In this document: one piece after another, positions 51,301 through 62,034 of the stretch
How positions within the stretch are numbered: position 1 is the first letter of the stretch
Layout of the letters: the number at the start of each line of letters is the position of its first letter
NCBI RefSeq assembly: GCF_030867095.1
Contig: NC_081828.1
Span: 3,611,001 to 3,675,000 of the forward strand
Direction: 5' to 3'
DNA length: 64,000 nt
DNA from: Alligator mississippiensis
Taxonomy: Eukaryota > Chordata > Crocodylia > Alligatoridae
The notes under the pieces: model-generated
Databases searched by the model: none
What the model was told of the DNA's origin: nothing
What the model saw: the letters and a program-made list of their open reading frames with translations, nothing else
Position numbers and translations under genes: made by a program

Positions 51301-54300
51301 AACCCTGCTTCAGGTTTCTAGCCCCTCTTCCTCTTTCGAACACCATTTCACCCTTCAGGTGATTGTAGATCATGGGTGGATCTAGGATTTTGAAAAGTGG
51401 GGTACAAGGGGAGTGGTATATCATCACATAAAACACAATACACATTTTTCTCCAGTTAAAAAGAAACTAGATGCTTCACTAGGAAGTAGGGGCCTAGAGT
51501 TAGGTTATTCAATTTAAGATTGAAGCAAAAGGAAAAAAAACCTTTATTCGAATGTGCGTGAATTGGCTAGATCATATATTATATATAAAACAGAAGAAAC
51601 TAGGCAAAAATAACCCAAATAAGTTGTTTCCTTAGTCCTGGAGTCATTGTAGTTAAATATATGTTTTTTTTCAGATTCATAAAAAGAAAATCAAGACTTC
51701 TTGACAATATACATCCAATGCTTCATTGAACGTGATTTCCAGACCTGAGCTAAAGTTCACCTGAGTTAATATTTCCATGCCTGAGTGAATGTTTTTAGCT
51801 AGAGTTAAAAAAGGCGCCTGCAGGGCTGTGAAATGGGAGCTACGTGACTAGGAGCAGCTAACAGATAGCCGCTTTGCAGAAGGAAGGCTAGCTGGAGTAG
51901 TGGGACCATTAAAGACCATTTGAAAGGAAAGAGGGTCCTTCACACCTGTGGAATGAAGAGTTTAGAAGGAACCAAGAAAATTATAAGGAGTCGTGAAGTC
52001 AAGTGACTCCCTCTCTGCTGCCTGAATAGAAATGCTGCTGCCGCTGCCAGGCAGTTGGCTTTGAACTTTGGCTGGACCAGAAATCAAAGTGGGATGAAAG
52101 TGCACAAGGGCACTCCTGCCCCCCAAATCCACCCCTGCCTGTGATACATACTACCCTGGTCATGGAAAGAGAATAGAGGAGCTATGGGGGGCACGTATCC
52201 AGGCAATGCAAAGTTTTAAGGTGCTGGGAATCGATGACCCCAGAGTTTCTTCCAGGCCTAATGTCCTACATACCTATTTCTCACTGAAGCAGGGATAAGA
52301 TTGGAGCTGAGGTATGTAGGTACAAAGAGGGATCTAGCCTAAGCTGGCCCATATCTTTTCTTTTGGACATGATTTATGTTTCAGTAAGCTTGCAGTGATC
52401 ACATTGGGTTCTCCAGAATGCAGTGGATGATCCTTTATGGCAATTAGGGTCATCATTTATGGGTGTGCTGACTGCTCTGTAGCTATACCAGGGCACTAAT
52501 CTAAGGCCCAAAGCTCCCATCCTACCCCCTTTCAAAAGCTCACACTTTCTGCACTTCTCCATCACTCCATTTCTTTCTCCCTCTGTCCTTTTGAGGTCTT
52601 TTTGCTGTCCTTTGGACCACTAGACACTGGCTATGGCTAGAGATGGGAGAGTGGCTTGAATGTGATGGTGCTCCATACAGTACTCAGACACCTCTCAGGT
52701 TAGATGTTGCTCTAAGAATAAGAGATTAAACCAATCAGCAGATTTGTGGTCAGGAAGGATTTCCCCTTCCTTCCCCTTTAGGATGACAAGGACTCTTGAG
52801 AGGTTTTTGCCTACTTCAGGAGCCAAGAGCACAGCCCTCTGCAACCAGGACCATCATAATATTTCAATCTAACAATCCCACACCCTAGCAGTAGCCAATG
52901 CATTGGCAGTGCCCTTGCCCCTCACTTCACCTGCCCCCTCTGCTCTTTCTTTATCTTTATTGTAGTGGGGTTTGTTGCTGCTTTTGGGTTTTTGTACTAA
53001 AGATCCTCCATTTGTTGGGGGTACTTTATGTCTGTAGCTGGGAGAGGCCAAAGTGAACACATCATGAGTCGCTTCCACTAGGAGGATGGTGCATCAGGAG
53101 TCCCTGAACCCAGTGACTCAGTTACTTGTTTTCCCTTGGTCACACTCGATGCCGTTGTGGGTGGAAGGAAATGCTTCTGTGACTCCAACTTAGACATCTT
53201 CTCTCCACTCCAGTAGATTTAATAGATTTCATAGCCACTAGAGCTGGAAGGGACCTTGCAAGATCAGGCCCAGCCCCCTGCTCAAGGGGCAGGAAATCAG
53301 CTGGGGTCAGGTCACCTCAGCAAGCATTTCTTAAAGGTATCCAGAGTGGGTGCTTCTGAGGGAAGCCTATTCCAGTAACACTAGGTTTCCTTGACACAAG
53401 AACTAAAGCAAATTAAAAACATGCAGATGGATTTCTAGAGCACAATGTCCCGCACGTGCCAAAGCAGCCAAAGTCCACGCAGAACGTGTCTTCCACCGAC
53501 TGCTGCGAGAAGGGTAACTGTGCAATGCATGGGTGCAGTGAGCACAGCTTGTCCTGTTGAACCTCAATTACAATGGGAGTTGGAGATGGGAAATGCTTGG
53601 GAATGACTTTGCTGGAAAAGTTGGAGGCACTGGGCAGCCAGACTTTTGTATCAGCTCCTCTATTTCATGGGTGCAATTTCATCTGTTACCAAGACCAATG
53701 GCACTCCAGCTCAGAGGAGCAAAGCAGCCCTCCGAGCCTTTCCTTGCTGACAAGTAGAGACTGGAGAGATTCCCGGAGAGAAGGAGGTCCTGAATCAGTT
53801 CTTAGCAACTGCAGCCCACAAATCTGCTGTCCATAGTGTAATTATGCATCATTAGCTATTTCCAAGCTAACCACCCAGCATCACCACCAGCTTCTGATGG
53901 ACACCCCCTAGGAATAGCATGGTCAAGAAAGCCGGGCTTTGTGACCCTGGGAGTGTTTGATACCCTGTTCCTTAGCTGAGGAAAAAACAGACATCATGAG
54001 ATGTTCCTTTGCAACTAAAACAGCTTACCTCAGCCTGTTGCCTGTTGGCTTGAGCCCGCAAAGCCCGCAGAAGCTGGAGGGCAGGCGGATGCTCCCGGCA
54101 ACATCTGTGCCAAAGCCCAGGAGGGACCCTCCTCCCGCGATCAGTGCCCCCTCCCCTCCAGAGGAGCCACCGGGGCTTTTCTTATGGTTCAGAGGATTCA
54201 CTGTCTGGCCGAAGATCACATTGCTGCAGTCGTAGCTGGGAGAGGTCCAAAGCAGGTTTTAAGGCTGTTTGCATTTAAAGGTGCACAAATATAAGACTCA

Positions 54301-57300
54301 GAGCAGGGGCTCAAGATTCAAGAGAGTGGGCAACAGTGGTGAGGCAAATCAGCCTGTGAAAGATTTGGTGATGAAGCTAGATTAAAGGATGGGAGTGAAA
54401 GTGGTTGGGGTTAAGAATCAAGGCAAGTTGTATCTCCCTTTCCTGTACTATATGCACAGGCCAGGTAGGCTAAGCCAGCTCTGGAAATCGTATCAAGAGG
54501 GAAAAGGAGGTAGAGCCAATGTCTGATCTGCACAATGAGTTGAGACAAGGAGGTGGTTGTCATTGAGAAAGAGGAGTGGTACATGGTAAGAGCCAGCGCT
54601 TACTTTATCATGGACTGTGGGACGTTGGTTTTCACAAACGGGATTGCCCCCTGCCTCTTCAACACCTTGACGATCATGCTGTCCTCTTCCTCCACTTTGC
54701 TGAGAAATTGCACCAAGCCGCCAGTAGAGATGTGTCCCTTTGGGGAATGGGAAAGAAAGCTCATGAGACACATCATGGCAATGGGCTTGGAACTCTTTGA
54801 TTCTTTTTTCCTGCCAGGATATGATTTTTCAGCCATGTCAGTAGAAAGGAAATAGGCCAACACTCCCCCTCCCTAAAGTCTGAGGCTCTGCGTCATGCAG
54901 CTAACCCTGATGAAGGGCAAATGCAGGAAAGCGGCCTTGCCACATGACCAGCAAGCAACAAAACAGCCATGCAAAGTAACTGGTGGATATTGCCACCTTC
55001 TTTGCTGGTCGTGTCTGCTATCACGTGCCCAGCCTTCTTCTACAGGAGCAATTTGGGATTGACTTTGAGGGTTGCCCCCCAAAAGCCTGGCCTCTCTGAG
55101 CTGGTCCCTCATCTGTACAGTCTTGTAGTATCTGAGCATGAAACACAGAAGGAGAGATGAGCAGTGGACAGACTGCTTCCTAGTAGATTCATAGATTCAT
55201 AGATGTTAGGGTCGGAAGGGGCCTCAATAGATCATCGAGTCCGACCCCCTGCATAAGCAGGAAAGAGTGCTGGGTCTAGATGACCCCAGCTAGATACTCA
55301 TCTAACCTCCTCTTGAAGACCCCCAGGGTAGGGGAGAGCACCACCTCCCTTGGGAGCCCGTTCCAGACCTTGGCCACTCGAACTGTGAAGAAGTTCTTCC
55401 TAATGTCCAGTCTAAGGACTCTACTTGAAGAAACTTCCTGCTTCCTGAGCAGGAATCAGCCCTCCCACTACTTGTCTCTCCTCCAGGCAGGAAAGGCAGG
55501 AAGTGGGGTGCACAAGGACTGGAAGTCAGGCACAGGGACTTGTGGGATTGCTGCAGGCTAATTTCCTGTCCTTGCAGCCCCTGAATGGGCTGGAAGTAGA
55601 AAACCTCAGGTCCTGATGCTCAGTAGAGCAGCCAGGATTGGATTGGGCTGAAGGTGTGTCAGCACATGTGCAGCAACACGTTAATGTGGCGCCGTGACTC
55701 CCTGTTTGGGAGGTAGTGTTCACGGAGTGGGCACGCTGTATCTCAGCCTGGAGTTGTAACTGTACAACGTTGTCTCCCTCAATTTTGGTAGCTTCACCTT
55801 TTGGCTGGTTGGTATAGAGCCTCTTTAGCCTTATGGACTCCCAGGTGACTTTCAAGAGATATCAAGCATCATATACATTTTGCTTCCTTTGCTTACAGCT
55901 TAGTCTCCGCACCCTCATCTTGGAACCAGTCAATATTTCCATCTTCATATGCCTCTGCGCACACAGCAAAGCCCCTTGCTTCAGTTTGGTGAAATCCAGT
56001 TCATGATACTACCCATCCCAAGAGGTCTCTTGCTCATGTGAGTCTCATTTCCGTGGCTTCTTGTATTCACAAGTTTCCATTTCTTGCTGAAGTTCTTTTT
56101 TTCCATGTGAACTAGGCTGTAATCCCACCATGGCTTCTGCTCTACTGGCTGGAGGATGGGGTCTCCATAACCATCCGTTAAAAGCAGCTGATTCAATCCC
56201 CACCTCCCCTGTCTAATGCAGACACAACATACAGCTAATCTGGCTCTTGCAGGGAATTGGACTATACAGCACTAGGATTAATAAACCATAGGTGCGTCCA
56301 CATTGTGCGTTCATTAATGCACAATGATGGTGTAATTATGGTGCATTAAGTTAGTACCTGTTATTACTTAATAACAAGTATTAATAATACTTATTAATAC
56401 TTAATACTTAATATCAATAATATTAATACTTAATAAGTATTAATAATAATTAATGACAATAGCACCACAATCACATTAGCAGAGATGAACACTTCTTAGG
56501 TGATGCCTAATGCCCATTGGACTAATTCACTGTGCATTAGGGCATTAGCACGGTTTTTACATGACACACTAATGCGCAGTAGAATTAGTCCAACGGGCAT
56601 TAAGTGTCTCCTGTAGACGCACCCTATTAAAGCAAACTTTTCTGTGTTAGAGAAGGGGCCAAACACAGAGCTGATGTAAATCAGTAAAGCTCTGCTAGCT
56701 TATTAATACTAGCTAAGTATTTGGCCCAGAAGATCTGTCCTTTCCACAGAGGTAAGAGGTAAAGGTCTACTAATCAATGATTAAAAATTCTCAGTGAAAG
56801 CTGCCCAAAGGTCGGCTTTAACGATTATTAGTTTCTTGAGTGCGAAAGTTTAACCATTATTCATTGGGGCACAAAATTCTCCTTTTAAAAGCCTTCAAAC
56901 TCCAGGTTGTAATGGGCACCACAGCGGCTTTGCTCATGACAGAGTATTCGACAGTCTATAGGAAGGAGAGACAGAGAAACAGTCTATACGAAGGGGAGAC
57001 CTACTTTGCAGCCGATGTGGTCCTTGATGCTGATGGGCACACCGTACAGCAAACCCTTCTCCTTCTGCTTTGTGAGTTCTTGCAGCTGCTCCTCACAACC
57101 CTGGATGAAATCCGTCACACAGTTCACCTCCTGGGTCACTGCCAAGGCCTGTGGGTGGACACACGGAGAACAGGAGCAGGGCATAAAGATAGATTTCAGC
57201 TTGAAACATTTGCAAATTTCTGGGCTTCCCTCCTGCCAGACCTTATAGTCAGTCTTATAGTCCTTCCGGAGAGACCATGAAGAAAGATACTCACTGGGGT

Positions 57301-60300
57301 CTCTTATGAGGGCAGGTTTGTGCTCCAGGCCAACTCTATTCCTTTTCCATAGGCCATTATGAGGGTGAAGACTTGGGGCTGATAGAGTCCCTCAATATAT
57401 TCATTTCTTTCAAAGGCCGAGTCCTGGAGTCATGTGCAGAGGCAAAACTAGGAGTTTTGGTGCCCTGGGCAGAGATGCCCTGGGGTGGGGTGGGGAAAGC
57501 ATAAGGAGATTAACGGTACATGGGCTGGTACCCCACCATTCTGGATCCCCTCTAAAATCGGTGCACAGGGCTGGTGCCTCGTTTGCCACCCCCTGCCCAG
57601 TTACACTCCTGGTCTCATGGGCATAAGACTTCCAGCTTTCATTTCTAAACAAACAATGCATTTATAGCCACTCGTAGGCCAAGAAAAATGTGGAAATAAG
57701 GCATTAGAAGGCACTAAAACGAACCTGTTTTTTTTTCAAAAACTTTTAGAGTCTTGCTTCCAATTTCTGATGGTCAAGGATTGGCAAGACTGGGTTTTGG
57801 TTGCTCCAGGCTGAAGTCGCCTTGGTGAGGTAGAGGTCACAGGCTGTATCTCCTTACCAACCCCCACATAACGCAGCACTCCCCAGCACGTAGCTGGATG
57901 GTGTAAGTGGTACTTCTTTGTGGGACCCGCTATCTTCCTTTTCTGGCTGAACCACATACAAAGGTTGGTAACCTTGCTTCGGGTTTGGTAAGTGAGCTGG
58001 GTCTTTTTATCTCAAGCACATGCTATTAGATCTAGAGGCCTTGGGATAGGTCCCTGTTGCCCCACCAGCCATCCGTGGGTGTAGCCTTATGCCTGCTCAC
58101 TTTCCTATCTGTGCCTCCTCCACGCACACCTCCACCTGGGCAAACACGTGCAGGATCCATTTTCCACTGCTGCCAATTCTAGACCTCGACATGAATTATC
58201 TTGGGGTTTCATGCCCATCACTGAGGAAATCCCATTGCTCCCCACCCAAGTCTACTAGGCCCCCCAGAAACCAGGGGGCTTTTCCTTCCTGCCTGAACAT
58301 GGGGTTGAACTCACCTTATCTATGTATGTGTAGAGGACAATTTCTGGAGACAAGGAACCTTCCTTTAGCTTCTCAGCCAGCTCCACAAGCGGCAGGGAGA
58401 GGATGAAACTGGTCTGAACTCCTGGGTTCTGCAAGGTGTAGAAACATCACTTCATGGGGAAGGATTCGAGTCAAGGGCTGTGTTCATATTGCACCCACAT
58501 GACTCTGGTGTAAGTGAGGAAACGTGGAGTTTCATCATGGATGAGTTTGGCTCCTTGGATAAGCTTCCAATCAACACCCAGGAGTATTCAGAAACCCTTA
58601 CCAATGATTTATTCATGCACTTTTCCTCCTAAATAGCTTTGTGTGTTCCTACAGTGACATGGAAGATTCCTTCTCTTGGATCCCATATAGGTTCACCCCC
58701 AGGAAGGCATTTTAGTCTGGGATAGGGAAGGAAGGCATCGGGAAAACAACACCATGGTTGTACATCAGTAAGCAAGAGCCCTCAGTGGGATGACCATCCA
58801 CCCAGCTGATTAGAAATAATGCCCTTTCTTGGACAAAGTACATCCTTGATATAAGCCTCAATCTGTTTTAAAAAAAGGTGGTCGGTATCATTGCTCCCAC
58901 TTTACAGATAGGGAAACTGCTAGTACAGCATAGGGACTCCTCACGACATGAAGTAGCTGTATTAGTATCATAGAATCACAGGGCTGGGAGGAACCTGAAG
59001 GACCACCTAGTCTAACCATGCGCGTGCATATGTGTGTGTGTGTGTGTACACTTTGCAAAATATATATATTTTGCAATATTTTTTAGGTATTATTTTACAT
59101 CAAAACCATTGCTGACTTTTTATTTCTTTCCCAAAACATAAGCGTTCAATACAAGAAGTCTGTGGTAGAAAAAACAAAGAAACAATAAATGATTTAAAAA
59201 TATAGTATTCCTAAAAAACCCCCCCAAAACAACAACTACCTGTCAATCAAAAATCTAGCAAGGAACAAAGTCCTAGAAAGAAATGCGAAACGGTACCAAG
59301 CTGGGCCCTGGAATAATGGAAATGACTTTAAATTGCCCCGTGAAGCCATCTTCCTGATAGATGATGAGCTCTATGTTAGCAGAATGGGTTTCAACTAGAT
59401 GCACGATAACTTCAAAAAAGAGTATTAAAACAAAAAGACCATTTAGCAGAACTAAGGAATCTGCCGACACACAAGCTCCTGCTAACAAATACAGAACTAT
59501 ACCACCACAAACACCCAACTAACTCTATGGTGCTCGGCCTCCAGCTTGCAGGCCGAATCCAGCCTTTGGAGCCACGTCATCCAGCCCACAGGGCTTCCCA
59601 TGGGTACAGAAATTTGGTGGTGAGGGAATGCTGGTAGTGCTAATTGCCACTCCCCTGCTGCCAAGTTTTCAGATCTGTGGGGAGCATGTGGACTTGTTAA
59701 CATGGCCCTGTGTGCTAGACTGTGCTGGTGTGTGGTCAGGCTGATGCCAGGATTACTCTGCAGCTGGTTTGACATCCTGGATCGAAGGACTTTAGCATCT
59801 AAAAGCCAGGTGTGTTCTTAGGTGGGAGGAACCTAGAGCTTTCTACCTGTGTGCAAGTGTTGAGCAGAGACACAGGCTTTGCATCCCATAGTGGGAGGGG
59901 AGGCACAGAGCAGAGATGAAGCTGTGTGGGGTGGTGTTGGACTGCTGGGGAATAGGTTGTCACAGATAGAAGGGAACAGTGGTTTGCAACCTTGACATGT
60001 CAGGGAGGTTCTGCTGGGAGTGTGGCACTCTGCTCCTTCCCTACGGAGGTTTTTGGGATCAGATCAGGCCAACCTCCCTGCACGTTCTCCAGGTGACAAG
60101 AAGCCACTGGCCTGTAAAAGTAAAGAGTTACCTTCTGTTTAAACTTCCAAGCCGCTTGCTCCATTCGTTCCAGGCCCAGATCACGTGTCCTTCTTGCCTC
60201 TTCCATCTTTTCCTGGATCCGTCTCCTCCCCACCCATTTCAGCACCAGGATGGCTGTGGCTGAACCACACAGCAAGGCTGAGATGGCACGGGGATCTACC

Positions 60301-60341
60301 TCAACCTCAGGCAGCAGCTGCCTCAGCTTCTCCTGGATCAT
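36203..60341 (-). CDS. FAAH: Copy C: fatty acid amide hydrolase (FAAH1-like), complete, 15 exons, 590 aa
   Basis: Membrane-bound serine hydrolase of the amidase-signature family, predicted to hydrolyse fatty acid amides. The exons, in gene order, are 60132-60341, 58315-58428, 57005-57148, 54604-54737, 54029-54235, 50871-50911, 50021-50145, 49597-49722, 48803-48900, 46682-46781, 43862-43905, 40731-40770, 37659-37767, 36593-36738 and 36203-36337. They join to 1773 nt in one frame. The catalytic residues are Lys150 (SIKDH), Ser225 ([10 protein letters not shown]) and Ser249 ([10 protein letters not shown]). The N-terminal anchor ([18 protein letters not shown]) and membrane cap (exon 10) are present. 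Asp440 and Ile200 replace the Phe residues of the mammalian gate. It is closest to B in most exons, but to A in exon 7. At 24 kb it is the longest copy, because of a solo LTR and other insertions. Confidence 0.95.
36593..36738 (-). CDS. FAAH: Copy C exon 14 (codons 498-546)
   Basis: Encodes [20 protein letters not shown] to [10 protein letters not shown], with Trp540. It shows clearly more differences from copy B than exon 15 does. Confidence 0.95.
36945..37645 (+). mobile_element. CR1 3' sequence in two pieces
   Basis: 36945-37100 matches the ORF2 end and tail (GATTGGATATTAGGACAAAC, GGACTCTCCATCACTGGAGG). 37545-37645 matches the last part (GGGGGTTGGACTCAATGGAG, CCCTTCCAGCCCTAC). The part between them is unassigned. 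It ends about 14 bases before exon 13 of copy C. Confidence 0.75.
37659..37767 (-). CDS. FAAH: Copy C exon 13 (residues 462-497)
   Basis: Encodes [19 protein letters not shown] and [13 protein letters not shown]. Donor G|GTAATT. Confidence 0.94.
38500..38700 (+). mobile_element. CR1 3'-end fragment
   Basis: GGAACAGGCTACCCAGAGAG to CTTGGACTAGATGGCCTTGT, plus orientation. Intron 12 of copy C. Confidence 0.85.
39090..40268 (+). mobile_element. Solo LTR with a 5-bp target duplication
   Basis: A 1179-bp unit starting TGTGGCGGAGCACC and ending TTTGCCACA, flanked on both sides by CTTGC (39085-39089 and 40269-40273). TG...CA ends and a 5-bp duplication are typical of an LTR retroelement, and no internal coding region is attached. 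Related sequence lies inverted at 62801-63530, and a weaker relative at 27022-27912. Intron 12 of copy C. Confidence 0.8.
40731..40770 (-). CDS. FAAH: Copy C exon 12 (codons 448-461)
   Basis: A 40-nt micro-exon encoding [13 protein letters not shown]. Acceptor CAG and donor GAG|GTAAT. Confidence 0.92.
41175..43855. other. Intron 11 of copy C, no recognisable feature
   Basis: About 2.7 kb of AT-rich sequence with no exon, repeat or conserved frame I can name. The open frames here are short and lack family resemblance. Confidence 0.55.
43862..43905 (-). CDS. FAAH: Copy C exon 11 (residues 434-447)
   Basis: A 44-nt exon encoding [14 protein letters not shown]. Asp440 sits at the mammalian gate position. 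Confidence 0.93.
43906..44922. other. Intron 10 of copy C, left part
   Basis: About 1 kb with no recognisable element. Confidence 0.5.
44923..45332 (+). mobile_element. Short inverted-repeat element, family 2, copy 2
   Basis: Starts TGGGTGCATTTCCTTGGGGA and ends CTGGATGCACCCA. Matches 17956-18446 in the same orientation, but sits in a different intron (10 of C versus 11 of B). Confidence 0.7.
45333..46681. other. Intron 10 of copy C, right part
   Basis: About 1.3 kb of AT-rich sequence with nothing recognisable. Confidence 0.5.
46682..46781 (-). CDS. FAAH: Copy C exon 10 (codons 400-433), membrane-cap helices
   Basis: Encodes [18 protein letters not shown] to [11 protein letters not shown]. 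Confidence 0.93.
47258..47400 (-). mobile_element. CR1 3'-end fragment with an internal tandem expansion
   Basis: The usual GGGTTGGAAGGGACCTCAGG and GTCACATCTAGTCCA tail, then 47305-47365 repeats CTAGTCCATAGTCCT-like units several times before returning to GCTCAAAGCAGGACCATC. Intron 9 of copy C. Confidence 0.75.
47796..47990 (+). repeat. Possible hAT-like remnant
   Basis: Starts AGTGGTCCCCAACCTATGGC, a common hAT terminus. The right end was not found. Confidence 0.4.
48090..48550 (+). mobile_element. CR1 3' portion
   Basis: The plus strand encodes the degraded ORF2 end ([20 protein letters not shown]), then CCCAAAGAGGTGGTGGAAGC and the tail CCTTGAGGTCCCTGCCAACC. Intron 9 of copy C. Confidence 0.9.
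48803..48900 (-). CDS. FAAH: Copy C exon 9 (residues 368-399)
   Basis: Encodes [17 protein letters not shown] to GAANLLDK. The split codon 400 reads CT|C, giving Leu instead of Phe. Confidence 0.93.
49597..49722 (-). CDS. FAAH: Copy C exon 8 (residues 326-367)
   Basis: Encodes [20 protein letters not shown] to RLLQGAGHT. It is closest to copy B. Confidence 0.94.
50021..50145 (-). CDS. FAAH: Copy C exon 7 (codons 284-325)
   Basis: Encodes [17 protein letters not shown] to [11 protein letters not shown]. It shares the [13 protein letters not shown] start with copy A (12 base differences in 125), against 30 with copy B. Confidence 0.94.
50871..50911 (-). CDS. FAAH: Copy C exon 6 (codons 270-284)
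   Basis: A 41-nt micro-exon encoding [13 protein letters not shown] between split codons. The donor is CAG|GTGAG. Confidence 0.9.
50995..51368 (-). mobile_element. CR1 3' portion
   Basis: Starts (as its 3' end) GAATCATAGAAAGTTAGGAT and GGGACCTCAGGAGTCACATC. The minus strand then reads the ORF2 end ([20 protein letters not shown]). Intron 5 of copy C. Confidence 0.9.
51370..52145 (+). mobile_element. Dispersed repeat of about 750 bases, copy 2 (hAT-like ends)
   Basis: Left end ATGGGTGGATCTAGGATTTT; right end, as reverse complement, CAGGGGTGGATTTGGGGGG. The shared GGGTGGAT(C/T)T suggests inverted termini. Homologous to 21740-22430. No coding capacity. Intron 5 of copy C. Confidence 0.65.
52590..53065 (-). 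repeat. Unclassified dispersed repeat, copy 2
   Basis: Inverted match to 25015-25485, sharing GCCAATGCATTGGCAGTGCC, CTACTTCAGGAGCCAAGAGC and TACTTTATGTCTGTAGCTGG. Confidence 0.65.
53225..53390 (-). mobile_element. CR1 3'-end fragment
   Basis: TTTCATAGCCACTAGAGCTG, GGAAGGGACCTTGCAAGATC, CCAGCCCCCTGCTCAAG, then a diverged ORF2 end. Intron 5 of copy C. Confidence 0.7.
54029..54235 (-). CDS. FAAH: Copy C exon 5 (residues 201-269), amidase signature
   Basis: Carries [14 protein letters not shown] with Ser225, [12 protein letters not shown] with Ser249, then [14 protein letters not shown]. The signature is intact. Confidence 0.95.
54604..54737 (-). CDS. FAAH: Copy C exon 4 (residues 157-200)
   Basis: Encodes [14 protein letters not shown] to KTNVPQSMI. 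It keeps the family's Asn-Val-Pro-Gln-Ser. Confidence 0.94.
55183..55416 (-). mobile_element. Young CR1 3' end, same subfamily as 20785-21386
   Basis: From TAGATTCATAGATTCATAGA to CTTCCTAATGTCCAGTCTAA. Over about 210 bases it differs from 20790-21005 at only a handful of sites, and it is 5'-truncated near 55416. Intron 3 of copy C. Confidence 0.9.
55430..56290. other. Intron 3 of copy C, no recognisable feature
   Basis: About 860 bases without a nameable element or exon. Confidence 0.5.
56291..56624 (+). mobile_element. Short inverted-repeat element, family 3
   Basis: Ends GGTGCGTCCACATTGTGCG and, as reverse complement, GGGTGCGTCTACAGGAGAC. The flanks are ATA...TAT, so a TA target duplication is possible. 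The interior is AT-rich, with (TTAATA)n and GCATTAAG motifs. The end motif resembles families 1 and 2. Confidence 0.65.
57005..57148 (-). CDS. FAAH: Copy C exon 3 (residues 109-156), catalytic Lys
   Basis: Encodes [17 protein letters not shown] to [10 protein letters not shown], with Lys150. The donor is AAA|GTAGG, weaker than in the other copies (AAG|GT). Confidence 0.93.
57437..57611 (+). mobile_element. hAT-like non-autonomous element
   Basis: Ends CAGAGGCAAAACTAGGAG and, as reverse complement, CAGGAGTGTAACTGGG, with TTTTGGTGCCCTGGGCAGAG inside. 175 bases, non-coding. Intron 2 of copy C. Confidence 0.6.
58315..58428 (-). CDS. FAAH: Copy C exon 2 (residues 71-108)
   Basis: Encodes [20 protein letters not shown] to YTYIDK. 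Phase 0 at both ends. Confidence 0.94.
58429..59527. other. Intron 1 of copy C, left part
   Basis: About 1.1 kb with a short CR1 tail at 58966-59015 (TCATAGAATCACAGGGCTGG) beside a (TG)n microsatellite at 59030-59047. Otherwise nothing recognisable. Confidence 0.55.
59528..59780 (+). repeat. Possible hAT-like remnant
   Basis: CTTGCAGGCCGAATCCAGCC and CTTTGGAGCCACGTCATCCA resemble common hAT-derived repeats. Boundaries are uncertain. Confidence 0.35.
60132..60341 (-). CDS. FAAH: Copy C exon 1 (residues 1-70)
   Basis: Starts [16 protein letters not shown]. It ends in Gln-Lys (AAG|GTAAC) where A and B end in Gln-Gln. Kozak context CACCATG. Confidence 0.94.
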
Positions 60342-62030
60342 GGTGAGACGTTCTCCCTGGAACCCGGCAGTACCCTGAACATCCGCACGCTGGTAGAAAA
60401 CAGGTGATTAAGGGGTGTGCTATTTAATCATCTCCAGAGGGCAGTCCGAGACGATCCATTCTGAAACAGTGGAGCATAGCAATTCAAGACTGGATTTTTT
60501 AAATTTAACCAGACTAGACTAGGTGCTGAACTTTCCCTGGCTGGGCAAGAGGCAAATGACAACCTAATTTTGTCCTCCCTGGGTTCATCTTGTTTGAACT
60601 AATTCAATATCAATGGGAACAGTGATAGCATCACAGTGACTGGAGCTGTCCCTAGCCCCTTTCTCTCTGAGCTTCCCTCTTCATGGTGGACTCCTCCAAC
60701 TTCTTGGTTCTCAGATCAAGACTCAGTCACACAGCCCTAGTACCAACTGCTTGTCTTCTGCAGATCCAATAGGGTTTGGGGTAGGACTAAAAGGGAGACC
60801 TTGGGAGATTCAGAGCATAACTAAATACATTGGTAACCCAGTCAAAATGAGAAAGAAGCTGAGGTAGAACTCAGATGAGTCCCCAGCTCTCAACACCCCT
60901 GAACTTTGGGGCTGGGAAGTTGAAAACTGAAATCCCTTCTTTCTCCCCATAATCTTTGCATTGGCTTCCTCTCCACTCCAGTTCTTCCCATGCATTTGTT
61001 CCCATGTAACAGTCCCACTCCAGGGTGGCTATGATGCCCCTGGAGACTCCACAGCCCTTGCCAACCTGGCTCTCTCCTCCTCCTCGCCTGCCATGACTTA
61101 ATGACATGATACTTTTAGAAAAAGGGAGGCTGCTCAGGTTTTCCCAAGTCAGATTTTTCTTGTGAGTGCTGACGTCGCTGCTCATTACCTTAAGGCCCAA
61201 TTACATGGGCTCCATCCTCCCCAGTACCCATGCTCATGCTGCACAGATGTCACACGTCCTGATCCAATTATAATTGCCCTTATGGGCTACAAGGTTCTGG
61301 CTCATCTTTACACCAGCCCCTCTCTGGGCTATGAGCCCTCTGGCCCTTCCCTCCCTGGCCAGCTGTGACTGCCTTACCTCCTCTTAGTCCCTTCACCAAA
61401 ATACCAATATTTCTTCTCCGAACTCAGATGTTACCCAGGAGCTCCTCTCCCCATGGCTCTCAGGGCTAAATTTCCTGCCCAGCTTCAGCTCTAGGCTTAT
61501 ATCCTGATACCCCAGCCCTTGTAGGTCATATGACTCCTAATTGCCCACTGGCACACATGCAGGCTGTGGGCAGCCTGCCTCCTCTTAAAGTAGCAGGAGC
61601 AGCATCCTGCTACACACAACCCCCCTGCAAAGCAGGGAAGTGCTGTTCCCCTTATGGTACCAATGGAAATAAGGAGATTTCTCCAAGTTTATGCTGGGAG
61701 GCTGTAGCAGAGCTGGTAACTGAACCCACAGCTTGCAAGTGCTTGGCTAGTGCCCTCACATGAACCATCCTTTCCCTCTATATAAATCAAGAGGTGCCCT
61801 GAACAACTCTAAGCTTGCCATGTTCAAACTCCAGATTCTTGAAGTCAAATCTCCACAGCTCTCACAATAATTAATAGGCTACCTAAAACCATTAACTAGC
61901 GGTTACAGTAGGAGTAGACGCTCTGTCTTACCCAGACTCCAGTGCAAACATGTTTAACCCCTTGGTATCTGCAAGTTTGTTAATTTTTGCCTCCAGATTT
62001 TTGTCAACAACAGCTGTCTGGCTCCAAAGG
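60342..62030. other. 5' flank of copy C
   Basis: Upstream of the copy C start codon. A weak TATA-like TTAAATA (60421-60427, minus strand) lies about 80 bases upstream. No other gene or element was recognised. Confidence 0.45.
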
Positions 62031-62034
62031 TTAT

